NCBI RefSeq assembly: GCF_028583425.1
Contig: NC_072791.1
Location: 44,461,368-44,525,367, forward strand
Reading direction: 5' to 3'
DNA: 64,000 nt
Source of the DNA: Eublepharis macularius
Lineage: Eukaryota > Chordata > Lepidosauria > Squamata > Eublepharidae
How positions within the stretch are numbered: the first letter of the stretch is position 1; each line of letters starts with the position of its first letter. Under the pieces are notes generated by a model. The model ran no database searches. It was not told where the DNA came from and was given only the letters and a program-made list of their open reading frames with translations. A program made the position numbers and the translations under genes. This document shows, one piece after another, positions 40,034 to 51,910 of the stretch.

Positions 40034-43000
40034 TTATGGAGTGTAAAGTTTTATCTTGGAATGTAAATGGACTTAATTCACCGAATAAGAGAAAAAGCAT
40101 TTTTCACTGGCTATTAAAACAAAAATGTGATATTGTATGTTTGCAAGAGACCCATATTCAAAAACAAGATGTAAAGTATTTAAAATCAAAAAAATTGGGC
40201 AATGATTTTGCAGCGGCCTCTAATAAGAAAAAAAGAGGAATAGTGCTTTATATTAAAGAGGAGCTGCAGCCAAAGTTTGTAATGAAAGATGTGGAAGCCA
40301 GATTTATAGCAGTGGAATGCGTATGGAATTTAAAGAGAGTGCTGGTAGTTGGAATTTATGCACCTAATGGAGCAAAAGAAAGCTTCTTTGAGGATTTAAG
40401 GAAGCAACTAGATGAACTTTCATATGATCAGATAATACTTGCTGGAGACTTCAATGGAGTGACAAATTTGAAATTAGACAAAAAATCATCAACTGCACAA
40501 AAGAAGAGAGGACTGTTACCAAAGCTGTTTTTTGAATTGATACAACAGGAAACCTTAGAAGACGTATGGAGAAGACAAAACCCGAAAAGCAGACAATTTA
40601 CGTTCTACTCCGCAAGACACTTTACACTATCGAGAATTGATATGATCTGGGCCACAAAAGACTTAGCGTTATGGACTAAGGAAGTGGAAATAATGCCGAT
40701 GGTAGGCTCGGATCATAATCCAATTATGTGGAAATTGGGGAGAAAGAGCAAAAGGAAAGGATGGAGAATAAACGAGGACTTACTTCAAGAGGGAGAGAAT
40801 ATGGAGATGCTGAGAAGAGAGACAAAGTTCTTCATACAATACAACATGAATAAAGAAGTACCAACCAATAAGGTTTGGGACACTTACAAGGCGGTAATTA
40901 GGGGCATACTAATGGACTTAAATGGAAGAGTCAGAAAAAAGAAAGAGGAGAAGAGACAGGAGATTATGGAGAAAATAAAAGCCAAAGAAATACAGTTAAA
41001 GAAAAGACCAGGGAAAAAGAAAATTTATCAGGATATTAAAATATTACAAGAACAGCTGACAGCAATGAATAATAAAGAATTGGAGTGGAATCTTAAAAGA
41101 CTGAACCAAAAAGGGTTTGAAGGGGCAAATAAACCTGGGAAATATTTGGCATGGCAATTGAAAAAGAGAAAGGAGAAGAAAACAATAAATAAAATATGTG
41201 AAGATAACAAAACGTATTTGGAACAGACATCCATTAGTAGAGCCTTTTATAAATTTTATGCTAAATTGTACAATAAGAAAGAGGTGAATAAAGAATCAAT
41301 AGCGACATATTTGGAGAAAATGAAGCTCCCAGCAATCTCGGAAGCGTGGAGAGACAGATTGAACAACGAAGTAACGGATGAGGAAATAAAAATGGCAATA
41401 CAATCAACAAATTTGGGAAAGGCGCCAGGGCCAGACGGACTTACAGCTAAATTTTATAAGACAATGGCCAATGAACTGGTACCATTCCTAAAAGAAGTGA
41501 TCAATGGAGTATTAAAGGATCAACGGATTCCAGATACCTGGAAGGAAGCTAACATTTCATTGATCCACAAAGAGGGCCAAGATCTGACTAATGTGAAAAA
41601 TTACAGACCCATATCCTTACTTAACAATGACTATAAAATTTTTGCGAAGATACTGGCAGAGAGAGTGAAGGGATGGCTTTCGGAAGTCATTGAGGAGGAA
41701 CAAGCAGGTTTTTTACCTGGTAGACAAATCAGAGATAATTTAAGGGCAGTGATCAATGCTATTGAGTATTATGATAAGCGTTGTGATAAAGAGGTTGGTT
41801 TCTTCTTTGTTGATGCTGAAAAAGCTTTTGACAATTTGAACTGGGACTTTATGTTTGCCACTATGGAAAAGCTACAAATGGGAGAAAGATTCATAAGAGC
41901 AGTTAAAGAAATCTACAGAGACCAGAATGCAGCAATTGTGGTGAATGATGAGACTACTAAGAAATTGATTATAAGTAAAGGAACAAGACAAGGTTGCCCG
42001 TTGTCTCCGCTGTTATTCATTTTGGTATTGGAGATACTGATGATACAAATACGACAAGATGAAGAAATCCGTGGAATAAAAATAAAAGACTTTTCTTATA
42101 AGGTCAGAGCATTTGCGGATGATATAATGTTAATTGTGGAAGACCCAATGGAGAATATGCCAAAAGTGATAGAGAAGATCAAGGAGTTCGGAGATTTGGC
42201 AGGGTTTTATATTAATAAAAAGAAGTCAAAGATATTATGTAAAAATATGACTAAGCAAAAACAACAACGGTTAATGGAAATAACGGACTGTGAAGTAACA
42301 ACTAAGGTGAAATATTTGGGAGTTGAACTGACTGCAAAGAATATAGATCTATTCAAAAACAACTATGAAAAATTATGGACTCAGATTGAGCAAGATTTGA
42401 TCAAATGGAATAGATTGAATTTGTCATGGCTGGGAAGGATTGCAGCAGTTAAGATGAACGTGTTACCAAGAGTAATGTTTTTGTTACAGACAATACCAAT
42501 TATCCGAGACTCTAAGGAGTTTGAAAAATGGCAGAGGAAAATATCAGACTTTGTTTGGGCAGGCAAGAAGCCTCGAGTGAAAATGAAAGTTTTACAAGAT
42601 GCAAAGGAAAGAGGCGGAATGCAACTGCCCAATCTAAGACTTTACTATGATGCAATCTGCCTAGTGTGGCTGAAAGACTGGATGACGCTGAAGAATAAGA
42701 AATTATTGGCCCTAGAGGGATATAAAAAAATATTTGGATGGCATGCATACCTATGGTACGATAAAGTAAAAGTGAACTCTATGTTCTTACATCATTACAT
42801 ACGGAAAAGCCTATTTGCAACTTGGAAGAAGTACAGAGACTTTCTACAAGAAGGAACCCCCATGTGGGTGGTTCCATATGAAGTAATAGATCCGAGAGCT
42901 GTCGATACTGAGCAACAGTGTTTAACATATAAGGAGATAACCCGAATAGAATCTTCCAAACTTAAAATAAAGACACAGGACGAGTTATCACCTAACTATG

Positions 43001-43791
43001 ATTGGTTTCAGTATAGGCAGATCAGAGATCTTTACAATTCAGACTGTGCAAAGGGAGGCATAAGAACAGAGAACTCGGAACTAGAGCAGACACTTTTAAA
43101 AGAGGATAAGAAGGAAATTTCCAGGGTATATCAAGTACTGTTGAAATGGTATACTGAAGATGAAATAGTCAAAGTACAAATGGTGAAGTGGGCCATAAAT
43201 TTTAACAAAGAAATAACAATGGAGGTATGGGAACACTTGTGGAAAAACACAATGAAGACTGCAACGTGTACTAATATTAAAGAGAACATTTACAAAATGA
43301 TCTATCGTTGGTACATGACACCAAAGAAGATTGCGCTAGGGAATTCGAACACTTCTAATAAATGCTGGAAATGTAAAAAACATGAGGGCTCTCTGTACCA
43401 TATGTGGTGGACGTGTGAGGTAGCTAGGCAGTACTGGGGAGAAATAATAAAAGTAATAAGTGAGATTCTACAATTTCAAATCAATAAGAACCCAGAACTC
43501 CTGCTACTGAACCTGGGAATGGAGAACATTCCAGCTCAATATAGAACATTGCTATTTTACATGACAGCAGCGGCCAGACTTTTGTATGCGCAAAAATGGA
43601 AAGTACAAGAAGTGCCAACTATTGAGGATTGGACTTACAAATTGCTGTATATGGCTGAAATGGACAAAATGACAAGAAAACTGAGAAATCTGGACTCAGG
43701 ACAGTTTAACACAGATTGGGAGAAGCTGAAGCAATATGTGTTGAAGAAATGGGAGGTGGGAGGAGAACTGTGGCAGTTTGAGAACTATTGA
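40030..43791 (+). CDS. ORF2: L1 ORF2 endonuclease / reverse transcriptase (1253 aa)
   Basis: ORF2 nicks target DNA and reverse-transcribes L1 RNA from the nick. The N-terminal apurinic-like endonuclease shows SWNVNGLNSP (Asn11), CLQETH (Glu40), IYAPNG, AGDFNGV, RIDMIW and SDHNP (227-231, with Asp228 and His229). The reverse transcriptase shows GKAPGPDGLTAKFYK, NYRPISLLN, EEQAGFLPGR, FFVDAEKAFDNL, GTRQGCPLSPLLF and FADD at 695-698. A cysteine motif C-x2-C-x8-H-x4-C lies at about 1112-1129. No stop or frameshift interrupts it, and the length is close to human ORF2 (1275). The start ATG overlaps the ORF1 stop as ATGA, so coupled termination-reinitiation is a plausible way to start translation; a second in-frame ATG follows two codons later. 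Confidence 0.96.
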   Translation: MIMECKVLSWNVNGLNSPNKRKSIFHWLLKQKCDIVCLQETHIQKQDVKYLKSKKLGNDFAAASNKKKRGIVLYIKEELQPKFVMKDVEARFIAVECVWNLKRVLVVGIYAPNGAKESFFEDLRKQLDELSYDQIILAGDFNGVTNLKLDKKSSTAQKKRGLLPKLFFELIQQETLEDVWRRQNPKSRQFTFYSARHFTLSRIDMIWATKDLALWTKEVEIMPMVGSDHNPIMWKLGRKSKRKGWRINEDLLQEGENMEMLRRETKFFIQYNMNKEVPTNKVWDTYKAVIRGILMDLNGRVRKKKEEKRQEIMEKIKAKEIQLKKRPGKKKIYQDIKILQEQLTAMNNKELEWNLKRLNQKGFEGANKPGKYLAWQLKKRKEKKTINKICEDNKTYLEQTSISRAFYKFYAKLYNKKEVNKESIATYLEKMKLPAISEAWRDRLNNEVTDEEIKMAIQSTNLGKAPGPDGLTAKFYKTMANELVPFLKEVINGVLKDQRIPDTWKEANISLIHKEGQDLTNVKNYRPISLLNNDYKIFAKILAERVKGWLSEVIEEEQAGFLPGRQIRDNLRAVINAIEYYDKRCDKEVGFFFVDAEKAFDNLNWDFMFATMEKLQMGERFIRAVKEIYRDQNAAIVVNDETTKKLIISKGTRQGCPLSPLLFILVLEILMIQIRQDEEIRGIKIKDFSYKVRAFADDIMLIVEDPMENMPKVIEKIKEFGDLAGFYINKKKSKILCKNMTKQKQQRLMEITDCEVTTKVKYLGVELTAKNIDLFKNNYEKLWTQIEQDLIKWNRLNLSWLGRIAAVKMNVLPRVMFLLQTIPIIRDSKEFEKWQRKISDFVWAGKKPRVKMKVLQDAKERGGMQLPNLRLYYDAICLVWLKDWMTLKNKKLLALEGYKKIFGWHAYLWYDKVKVNSMFLHHYIRKSLFATWKKYRDFLQEGTPMWVVPYEVIDPRAVDTEQQCLTYKEITRIESSKLKIKTQDELSPNYDWFQYRQIRDLYNSDCAKGGIRTENSELEQTLLKEDKKEISRVYQVLLKWYTEDEIVKVQMVKWAINFNKEITMEVWEHLWKNTMKTATCTNIKENIYKMIYRWYMTPKKIALGNSNTSNKCWKCKKHEGSLYHMWWTCEVARQYWGEIIKVISEILQFQINKNPELLLLNLGMENIPAQYRTLLFYMTAAARLLYAQKWKVQEVPTIEDWTYKLLYMAEMDKMTRKLRNLDSGQFNTDWEKLKQYVLKKWEVGGELWQFENY

Positions 43792-44519
43792 AACATGACA
43801 AAATGTAGAGGGGGGTGACTTTACTGGAGGGTAGAGAGAGAAATGAAAATGTCTAAGCAGTTATCTTGTTAGATTGTTATATAGAAAAATATATAGAATA
43901 TGGATAGAAAATAACTAACTATAAGGACCAACTAATTAATGTTGTTTTTGGTATAAACGTGTAACATGTTAAACTGAATAAGTCTACCTGAAGAAATATA
44001 TGTATCAAATTGATTGATAACTTTTGATGATAGTTATATAGATGTATAATTAATGAAAGAGGGAATTAATAATATAATTAAATATAACTAAAGTAGAATG
44101 AAGACAAGATATGTAGAAAAAGTAATATACAGAATATAAGTTAAATTGGTTGACTTATATGAATGTACGGATTATATGGTCTATATGACATATGGTTTAT
44201 AGAAATATTTGAAACCAGGAAATTATGAAATTATGGAAAAAGGGACAAATTGTTTGTCTAATACGGAAGAAGGGACTTAAAGACAGGGTACAGAGTGTCA
44301 AAAATAGTTAAAGAATTATTGCTTAGATTAAAGGGAAAATATATGTTTGTTAGATAGATGAATTTAAAATGAGTAAGGGAAAAGGGACAAAGGGTTGGAA
44401 AACTGTTGGAAGTCTACAAAAAAGGGGGGAATGGGAGGGGGTTAGAAATTGGGAAACGGGAAATGATTGTAATGTGAAATTAAATGATTCTAATTCCAAT
44501 AAAAATTTCATTAAAAAAA
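43792..44519 (+). other. L1 3' UTR with poly(A) signal and A-rich tail
   Basis: This is the A/T-rich sequence after ORF2. It starts with a short G-rich piece (GAGGGGGGTGACTTTACTGG near 43808), a feature often seen early in L1 3' UTRs. AATAAA lies at 44498-44503 and an A-rich tail reaches the right target duplication. No gene is seen; the ORF at 44369-44701 crosses the element boundary and is rejected. Confidence 0.85.
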
Positions 44520-44537
44520 ATAAAAGAGAAGAGGGAG
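44520..44537 (+). repeat. L1 target-site duplication, right copy
   Basis: This is the exact second copy of ATAAAAGAGAAGAGGGAG (see 38318-38335), just after the A-rich tail. It defines the 3' end of the L1. Confidence 0.9.
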
Positions 44538-46046
44538 AAGGTGTTTATAGTATAAGCTTTTACGAAAAGGTGCATTCATTGTCAAGTGGGGGCAGGGCAG
44601 AGGATCAGACAGAAGACCCAAATCACACTCAGTGCCTACCTTGTAGGGGGACCAAAGTGTTTGATCACAACAATAAAGTAGTGCCTTTATTCAACTCGTG
44701 ATGGTGTGTGTTGCTCTGTTTGCTCTCTAGCCCTGCTGTCCCTCCTCCAGGGGCAAGAAAACAAAGCAAAGCCCCCCAAAAAAGTGCAAATGAAAACACT
44801 TTTAATTTGTAAAAGTTCTTTTAAAAACAAAACCGCAATGTGTTCTGAAAATCTTCCTCAGGGGAATTCAGATATCAAACATAGACAGAGTTCCTCCTTA
44901 TTAAACTGAGATGTAATTTCCTTGCATGATGCTTTTACCTCAGTCTTTTCCACCAATGTTTGGTGTGGCTACTTTTTCTTTGTCTCCTCTAGACACACAA
45001 ACCTCACCTAACATGACAATGATCAATAATGCAAGAATAGTAGAAATTACTATGTTTGGGAAGCTGAAAAATCTATAGATGAATGAATACCTCTGCTTTT
45101 TCCACTATAACATCAATTTCTGTATTTACACAAAAATAAATGCATATTCACACGCACACACACACATAAATTTGTGTAAGTATTTATAGAAATCTATTTC
45201 CATTACAACCACAATCTGGTTAACAACTGCAAACATCTCTGTCTGAGAGTGTAACATGCAGAGCATGAGCATCATGTGATCCTATCTGATATAATCCCAG
45301 AGAAATATATAATTTGGCACATGGTTTCTCATATCAGCTTCATACTTCCCCCTATGTGTAGTGGAGCACCCATGCATAACATTAAATCCCTGTGTCAGCA
45401 GAAACTGGAGAGACTGGCAAACAGAGTAGGCAGTGCATGTGTTCTGTCTAGTTTGCAGGTCTTAAACATACTAAATGATGGCTGTATCTAAAATATGCAA
45501 AAATATTTGCAGATATGGCCTAATGTCCCCAAATATCAATGGCCCATCTGCCCCTGCAGAAAGCTGCAGAGCAAATACATTCAATGGAAGGTGAAGGAAG
45601 TTCTTGCCGCGGGAGTAGCAACCATAGAGAAAGGGGGAGAAGAAGAATTTAAAATAAAATAGAAATCAATTGTTAAGCTTGAACATGAAGAAAAGTAGGA
45701 TTGATATATTAGGCTTCACAATAGACACCAAGATGCCAATACAAAATTACATTATAGCAATTATTCTGCATTTCATTTTGCATGCTTTGGGTCTGAAATT
45801 TAAAATGTCATGTGTGAGTGAAAATGATTGAGAGACAAAAACACATCCAATTCATACTGCCCAGTTCAGTCCAGATAAAGATGCTTAATGACATAAAGTG
45901 AGTTTCTCTGCAATCGCAGAGCCATGGTCACTGGACCTTGTTGAGAACTGTGGGAGTTGTTAACAGAAGTTTGTTGCTTTTCAAGACCGAGAAGCATAGA
46001 ACAAACATCCTCTTTGCATTGCATTGATTTAGGGATGTTGCATGGG

Positions 46047-46048
<2 letters not shown>

Positions 46049-46090
<42 letters not shown>
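46049..46090 (+). repeat. (GT)n microsatellite
   Basis: A pure (GT)21 run, a potential Z-DNA former and likely length polymorphic. Confidence 0.98.
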
Positions 46091-46092
<2 letters not shown>

Positions 46093-48069
46093 CTATTGCT
46101 AAGCTGTTTTAAACTGGCAAAGTGCTCTTTTAAAAGAAAACTAGTTGTCAATAGTAGTTGTATGGAAACTGTTAAACACTTAAATGAATTAACATATGAA
46201 TAATTAAAAGCTCTGTTTTCTTCTGCCTACGTGCATTGTGTGCAGCAACAGTGAAAGATAGAGATTGCATGATATATCACAGACATCCATGTGCTGAGGG
46301 GGCACAATCGACCCCACATTGCCTGGGGTCTGCGTAGAAGTGTTTTGCTCTTCTAATTCCTGGCCTGTGTTGGTGCCATATTATATATATTTAGCCTTTG
46401 TTAATAACAGCCATACAGTTAAGAAAACCTAAGAGTCTTTAAGTTTTCATAAGACGAGATGATTTCCACTGATAGCTCCTCTCACTGCAGCCCACTGATC
46501 CTTCCTAAACTTTGCTCCTGGAGGACAGCAGACTCTCAGAAACAGTATAGTGGTGGTCAGCACAGTAGGAGGGTTGATTAGCAAAAAATTGCTACCCTTC
46601 TTAACAAAATTTAAGAGTCTTAAAGTTTTCTTACATCGCTTGGATTCAGGTTGATATTTGAGGGGGGGGGAAGCAACACCCAAACTTACAATTTATTATT
46701 TATTTATTAAAATATTTATGTAAAGAAACTTCACAAAGATCACAGTAAACAAAACTAAAATTGAATGATACTGGTCTGGCCATGCCTGAGTGGCTACACC
46801 GTTATGGGTCAGAGGATGGCCCTGTATCACTGTTCTGGTACTAAAGCTTAGAATCTGTAGCCTGGAGGAGAATTTGCTTGGGAACCATACCTGAGCTGCT
46901 CTCAGATGAAAACTTTGTGCAATAAAAAATCCTCTTTGTGAACAGTCATCAGGAAAAGCAGTATGCTTAAACATCGTCATGAAAAGTGCTTATGTTAATA
47001 CTAACATTCCACCTTGCATGCTGACCACCTTACTAGAAACAACAGATAATTGTAATACTCTCATTATCGTTCTGTTTATTTTTTCTGTACAAAAATTATT
47101 TGGATGCCAATCCCAATATGGAAAATAGAGGAGTGTTTGTCTCAGGCCTGCCATTTCCTCCTTTCTCAAATAAGCCTGTCAATTTTCTAACCATCCTGTT
47201 GGTGCCACTCATGTTCCAGAAGTCCTTCAGATAGGTCTGTGCCAGTACCAAGCCTCCGCAGTGCGTGAGCGCTTCTGCTGATCTGTTCAAAGCTCTCTGC
47301 ATTTCTCCACTGTGGTCCTGCCAAGAGACATCTGTCCAACAAGTCTGAGATCAGATGTCCCCATACTGGCTTGATAACATCAGGCTTTGGGAGGTTTTTT
47401 CTTAATGGAAGTAAAATAATTCCAGCATTTTTTTTAAAACTCTGGATGCAGGCCCAGTCTGTCGGAAGTAAAAATAGCCGAGTGTGCAGAGAAGGCAGCA
47501 CGAGCAATCAAGTTCCATTCCTTTTTTTCTTTTCTGGAAACTAAAAATACCTTTAAAAGCTCTGTGAAGCAAAGCCCTGGACACTGGGAAATGCAGCTCA
47601 AGCCTGGTGTTGGCTGTCATATTGAATTTACAAGCTGTGCATCCTTTTTCAGTAGAATTCCTATGACAGGGTAGGACTCCGTCCTGAGTCCTGAGTCCTA
47701 TTATACTGTATGTGATCCCCAGGGCATTCTTACATGTATGAATGTGCATGTGCATACATTGTGTGTGTGCACGCGCCTGCATGTTTGTGTTTAAGAGTTT
47801 TGTTCTGCATGATCAATTTTAAAAGTCCTCATCATGTTTCGCCCAGCCACCCAATCTGCTAGAGTAGCACTATTACTTGCAGCTTATTGCATTCTGTATA
47901 TTATCTACACCCTTGTAATAAAAAGAGATAACAGAGGGTTGCTGCTTGCACTACAAGGACGTAATCTAGCAGTTCCTCAGATATGAAGTAGATTCTAATT
48001 GTCTGGTAATGCAGGCTTATGTGAAAACTCCTGCTTGAATTTCCATCTGTTGCTTTTCCTCCAGATCTG

Positions 48070-48070
48070 T

Positions 48071-48103
<33 letters not shown>

Positions 48104-48122
48104 GAAAGAGAGAGAGAGAGAG
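48070..48122 (+). repeat. Compound (TC)n(AC)n(AG)n microsatellite
   Basis: TC, AC and AG runs follow one another. The TC and AG parts are complementary, so this stretch can fold back with the AC run as the loop. Confidence 0.95.
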
Positions 48123-48332
48123 CAGGCAGAGGGGAATATATCAAAATTTGCTATCTGAATATTGTAGCCCCCTCGAGGTCCCGTGTTGCTCCTGCAATTA
48201 GAATCCTTACCACAGTGCAGGGCACTGTAAAAGCATACTTCTGGAAACATACTGGCTGTTTGTCATAATCATGCAAAAAGACAAAAAGAGACAGTGGATT
48301 CCAGTTAGATTCCCCCTCCCAAACTGAGAGAG

Positions 48333-48540
48333 CATGAGTCAATGGCAAAGCGCATACTTGGCTTGAACACATTGGAGTTCAATTCCTAGCATTTCCCACC
48401 TAAAAGGATCATAGGTAGTTGGTGTTGAGAAAGCCCTTTCTCTGTCTGAGCCTGAGGCGCTGGAAATGTGCTGCCAGTCCAAGGAGACAATACTAAGCAA
48501 AATGGGCCAACACTCAAATGCAGTATAAGGCAGCTTGGCA
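48333..48540 (+). mobile_element. tRNA-like SINE, GAGCACCTGC type
   Basis: GTCAATGGCAAAGCGCATAC, TTCAATTCCTAGCATTTCCC, CTGCCAGTCCAAGGAGACAA and CAGTATAAGGCAGCTTGGC match the same family as 37205-37385. It is followed directly by stacked MITEs. Confidence 0.68.
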
Positions 48541-48558
48541 TGGCCATCATTTCCAGGT

Positions 48559-48777
48559 AGGGTTGCCATTCTCCAGGTGGTGGCTGGAGATCTCTCAAAA
48601 TTACAACTGTTCTCCAAGTCACAGAGATCAATTCCCCTAGAGAAAATGGCTGCTTTGGAGGGTGAATTATATGGGAATAAAACTTTCAGAGCCCCCTTCC
48701 CTCCCCAAATCCCATCCTCTCTAGGTTCTACCCCCCCTCCAATCTCCAGGAATTTATGAATCTGGAGCTGGCACCCT
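48559..48777. mobile_element. GGTTGCC-type MITE, copy 3, flanked by direct repeat
   Basis: It begins AGGGTTGCC and ends GGCACCCT, with internal GAGAAAATGGCTGCTTTGG. ATTTCCAGGT occurs exactly on both sides (48549-48558 and 48778-48787). This may be a target duplication, or may reflect tandem joining, because a second truncated unit (AGGGTAGCCAACTTCC) starts immediately at 48788. Confidence 0.7.
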
Positions 48778-48787
48778 ATTTCCAGGT

Positions 48788-48916
48788 AGGGTAGCCAACT
48801 TCCATGTGAGGCCTTGAGATCACATCCCTGCTGAAGTCTTGCCCTTCCCCAAACCCTGCCTTCCCAAGGCTTCAGCCCCAAATCTGCAGACGTTTCCCAA
48901 TCTGGTGCTGTCAGTT
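48788..48916. repeat. Truncated GGTTGCC-type unit
   Basis: Directly after copy 3 comes AGGGTAGCCAACTTCC, then a shortened version of the same family lacking the ATGGCTGCTTTGG core and ending near CTGGTGCTGTCAG. It is followed at 48917 by another repeat family, so three repeats are stacked. Confidence 0.55.
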
Positions 48917-49320
48917 AGGGTTGCTGGGTCTCCTTACCCTCCTGGTGGGAGGGGGGGACCCGGCACTCACCTTTGCGCTACCCGAGGGTACTCCTCGCAT
49001 GCACACTTTGTGCACATGGGTTCCCACACCTGTGTGATGACATCGCTCTGAGGAGTGATGTCATCGTGCAGGCACGGGAGCATTCCTGAGATTTGCAGCA
49101 GGCCAATTTGAGCCCAAATCATCCCTCTGCAAAGTGCAGGAGTGCTCTGGGGGCAACACAATGACACGACTCCCAAGAGTTACATCATTGCATTATCCTG
49201 GGTGCATACCTGGGAGGCCTGTTCCTCCACCAGTGAGTGGGGGGCGGGGGCGGGGAAGAGGGGGATCCCATATGGGGGACCTAGGATCCCTACTGCCAAT
49301 CCCATTTCCAGGATTCATAA
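48917..49320 (+). repeat. CRE-motif repeat family, copy b
   Basis: It starts AGGGTTGCTGGGTCTCC, then GGGGGACCCGGCACTCACC and GGAGTGATGTCATCG. It ends with a G/C-rich stretch near 49260 and CCTACTGCCAATCCC. Confidence 0.6.
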
Positions 49321-51902
49321 AACATACTGTCTGGAAATGTCCTACAACAGAGATACGTGAGAAGATACAGTGCAGCAACTCTTATGTGGAACACTGAAAA
49401 TATGGCGACGTGGGGTCATTTTGGTCACATCTCCTTCTGAAACATACCAGTATCATTGTTAAAGCAGTTTGTTTTTTAAAACAATATCCATTTTAGTGAA
49501 GGATTCCCCCCTGCCCCCCCTCCCCAGAATGCTTAGAAAAGTGATATTTCTGGCACGGGCTAGAGGCAGAATACTCTATAAATACAAAGCCATTAAACCC
49601 CATGCAGCAGCAACCTGATCAGGGCCGCCTTTTAATTTCCTGACATGAGCTGGCCACTAACCCAATTACCCAGAATCCCCGGAGGAGTCCTCATCGTTCC
49701 CAGGAAGCACAAAGAGAAAGTGCAAGCATATTGCATGGATGTCAGCAGAGCTTTCATTGAAATCAAATATCTTTCAGAAAATACATGGAAGAGAAGCTGA
49801 GGATGGGGGAAGGGGGCAAGGGGGTTGTTGGGAAATGGTGTGGGAAAGCGCTAGGATGGTTTTGCTCCATTGAAGACACTATAGAGAAAATGAGGGCAAT
49901 TTTACGTATTCAGGTGAGTTCTTCACTGTTTTAGTTGCTAGGATGTTAGTTGAATTTGAATGCTATCAAAGAGAATTGGATTTAGGTTATGGTGTTTGCA
50001 ATCTCTGGCTGCAGGATAAGAGGTAGGGGGTGCCACCTTTTTTTCTAGCAGTGCTTTTCTGCCTTTAACCACTTTACCATAGGTATTGATTAACCAATGG
50101 ACCATTTTCCAGGCACAGAGACGCATCCTCACTTGCCAAAATTCTGCCTGTTAGGCATGTGTTAAAGACAGAGGAGGAGGGTCCTGCAGCTGTAATGATG
50201 GCATTCCCTTCTCATCACAAAAGGCAAATTGTACACAAGGTTGAAAAGAGGAAGAAGCTTCTTTTAAGCCATCGTTCCTACAGATGTGATATGTAATCTA
50301 AAGCCAATAAAGCCAATCCTTGTGAAGGCTGTCCACCACCCTGTTTTAAATGTGTTGTTTTTAATTAACATGAATTTTTAATTGTATTTTTAATTTGTAG
50401 TTATCCGCCCTGAGCCCACTCATGGGGAGGGCGGAATACAAATTTGAAATAAATAAATAAAAATAAAGTCCCTTATAGGTATAATATGAAAATATCACAC
50501 TTTCAACAGGGATGGAAAAGAACCAGAAGCATTGACTAATTTTGAAATCCAGACACCACCACTTCTTTTTTTTAAAAAAAAAAGTGCTAAAAGCAGGATT
50601 GATTGCCACATTGTTCTCAGTCTCTCACAGAAACATTTCCCTTATAATCAAAGCATGCAAAGAGAACTATTCCAAATTTGCTGATTCCATTTCTACAAAC
50701 TCACATTCATAACTCAAATGATTTCAAATAGCTATGCATTGTGGTTCATGACCACAATGATTCAGAGAGACAGTCTATGGGCAGAAGCATCTCAGAGAGC
50801 AGATAAATGGCTGCAACATCTGTGCCTTTGGATTGGTTCATTTCTTACAGTATAGAAACCATTGCCTGCCTGTCCCATTGTACCCCTTACAGAGCGGAAC
50901 CATGCAAAGTCCTTCATTTCATTCTTTGCATCTGGCTCACACACACAACTGTATAATTCCTCCACCTTTTAAAGCTTTTTTTAACAGTCTTTGCGCTACT
51001 ACAATATCTATGTATACAAAGGGAACCATACTGCAATGCTTGCTACATTGGATCACTCAGGAATCAGGCTATCAGTCGAAGAACAACATTGGGAATGGAA
51101 TGCCATTTTATTTCAAACTAGCAATAAGGCCTGTTGTTTGGGAAAATACAATGAGCCCTAGCAGTGCTTCCCCTCCCTGCACCTCTCCCCACGGCATCAG
51201 TCAAGGGGGGGATTGGGGAAGAGAGCAGGGGCTCCCTCTTCCTCCAACCCCTCAGCTGCCACTTGGCTTGTGCGCAGCCCTCCCAAGGCCTCATGGAGGC
51301 AGTGGGGAGCCCCGCCCCCACTGCTGTGGGACTTTGGGAGGGCCTTGCCACTGTGCTGAGCCTTCTCGCAGCCACACTGAGCCCCTCCGGGCCTCTGTAG
51401 GCCCCAAGGAGGCAGTGGGGAGGCAAACCGTTTCGACCACCACTCACTTCTTATCCCTGCATACTGTGCCTCCACAAGGATAAGGAGTGAATGGTGAGGA
51501 ACACAGTCTGCCTTTTATATAATAGGACATGGAATCGTGCGATTGTGCTACTCTAATATTCATATATTTATTAAGCACTTTTGCATTTAAAACTTCGAGT
51601 GGGAAATCAATGGTAGAGAAAGCATACTTTGCATGCCTAGTTTCTATAGAAGCTGAAAAACAGGACAACGATATAGAGCAATCCCATATGCGCTCAAAAA
51701 AAAAAAGGAAAGTTGGGCGGGAATGCACTAATGTCATTTGTGACGAGGTGCAGATAACGAACATGTTTTCTGTTTTAAGACCTTTTCCCTCTCATGACAA
51801 ACACTCACAAAACACGCATGGAGATGATGCATGTGGAAGGTGAGTTCTCGAAGCGGATTGGGAAGACGCAGCTTTGGGACAGGGAAAACCCCAAAAATTG
51901 GA
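49321..51902. other. Large ESRRB intron
   Basis: The LINE tail at 50391 and a probable unclassified repeat from about 51118 (AGCAATAAGGCCTGTTGTTT) to 51530 (TTTTATATAATAGGAC), with a GC-rich centre, are the only features. The 216-codon frame over it has no domain. Confidence 0.45.
50391..50466 (+). mobile_element. LINE-type 3' tail
   Basis: ATCCGCCCTGAGCCCACTC and GGGGAGGGCGGAATACAAAT are followed by an (AAATA)n tail. It is the same tail as 20579-20700 in the other orientation. Confidence 0.55.
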
Positions 51903-51910
51903 ATGTGTGG

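Larger units (their letters stand above)
38336..44519 (+). mobile_element. Full-length L1 retrotransposon with intact ORF1 and ORF2
   Basis: This is a non-LTR retrotransposon of about 6.2 kb. It starts GGACTTCCGGTTTGG with a GC-rich 5' UTR (38336-39256), then ORF1 (39257-40033), ORF2 (40030-43791), an A/T-rich 3' UTR and an AATAAA at 44498-44503 followed by an A-rich tail. An exact 18-bp duplication flanks it. Both ORFs are uninterrupted and the catalytic motifs are present, so it looks young and possibly able to transpose. It lies in the large ESRRB intron in antisense orientation. The order, the four-base ORF overlap and the FADD reverse transcriptase are L1-clade traits; the sequence differs clearly from human L1. 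Confidence 0.96.
44538..48332. other. Large ESRRB intron, between L1 and stacked repeats
   Basis: A/T-rich sequence with two microsatellites. Open frames are short; none is supported. Confidence 0.55.
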
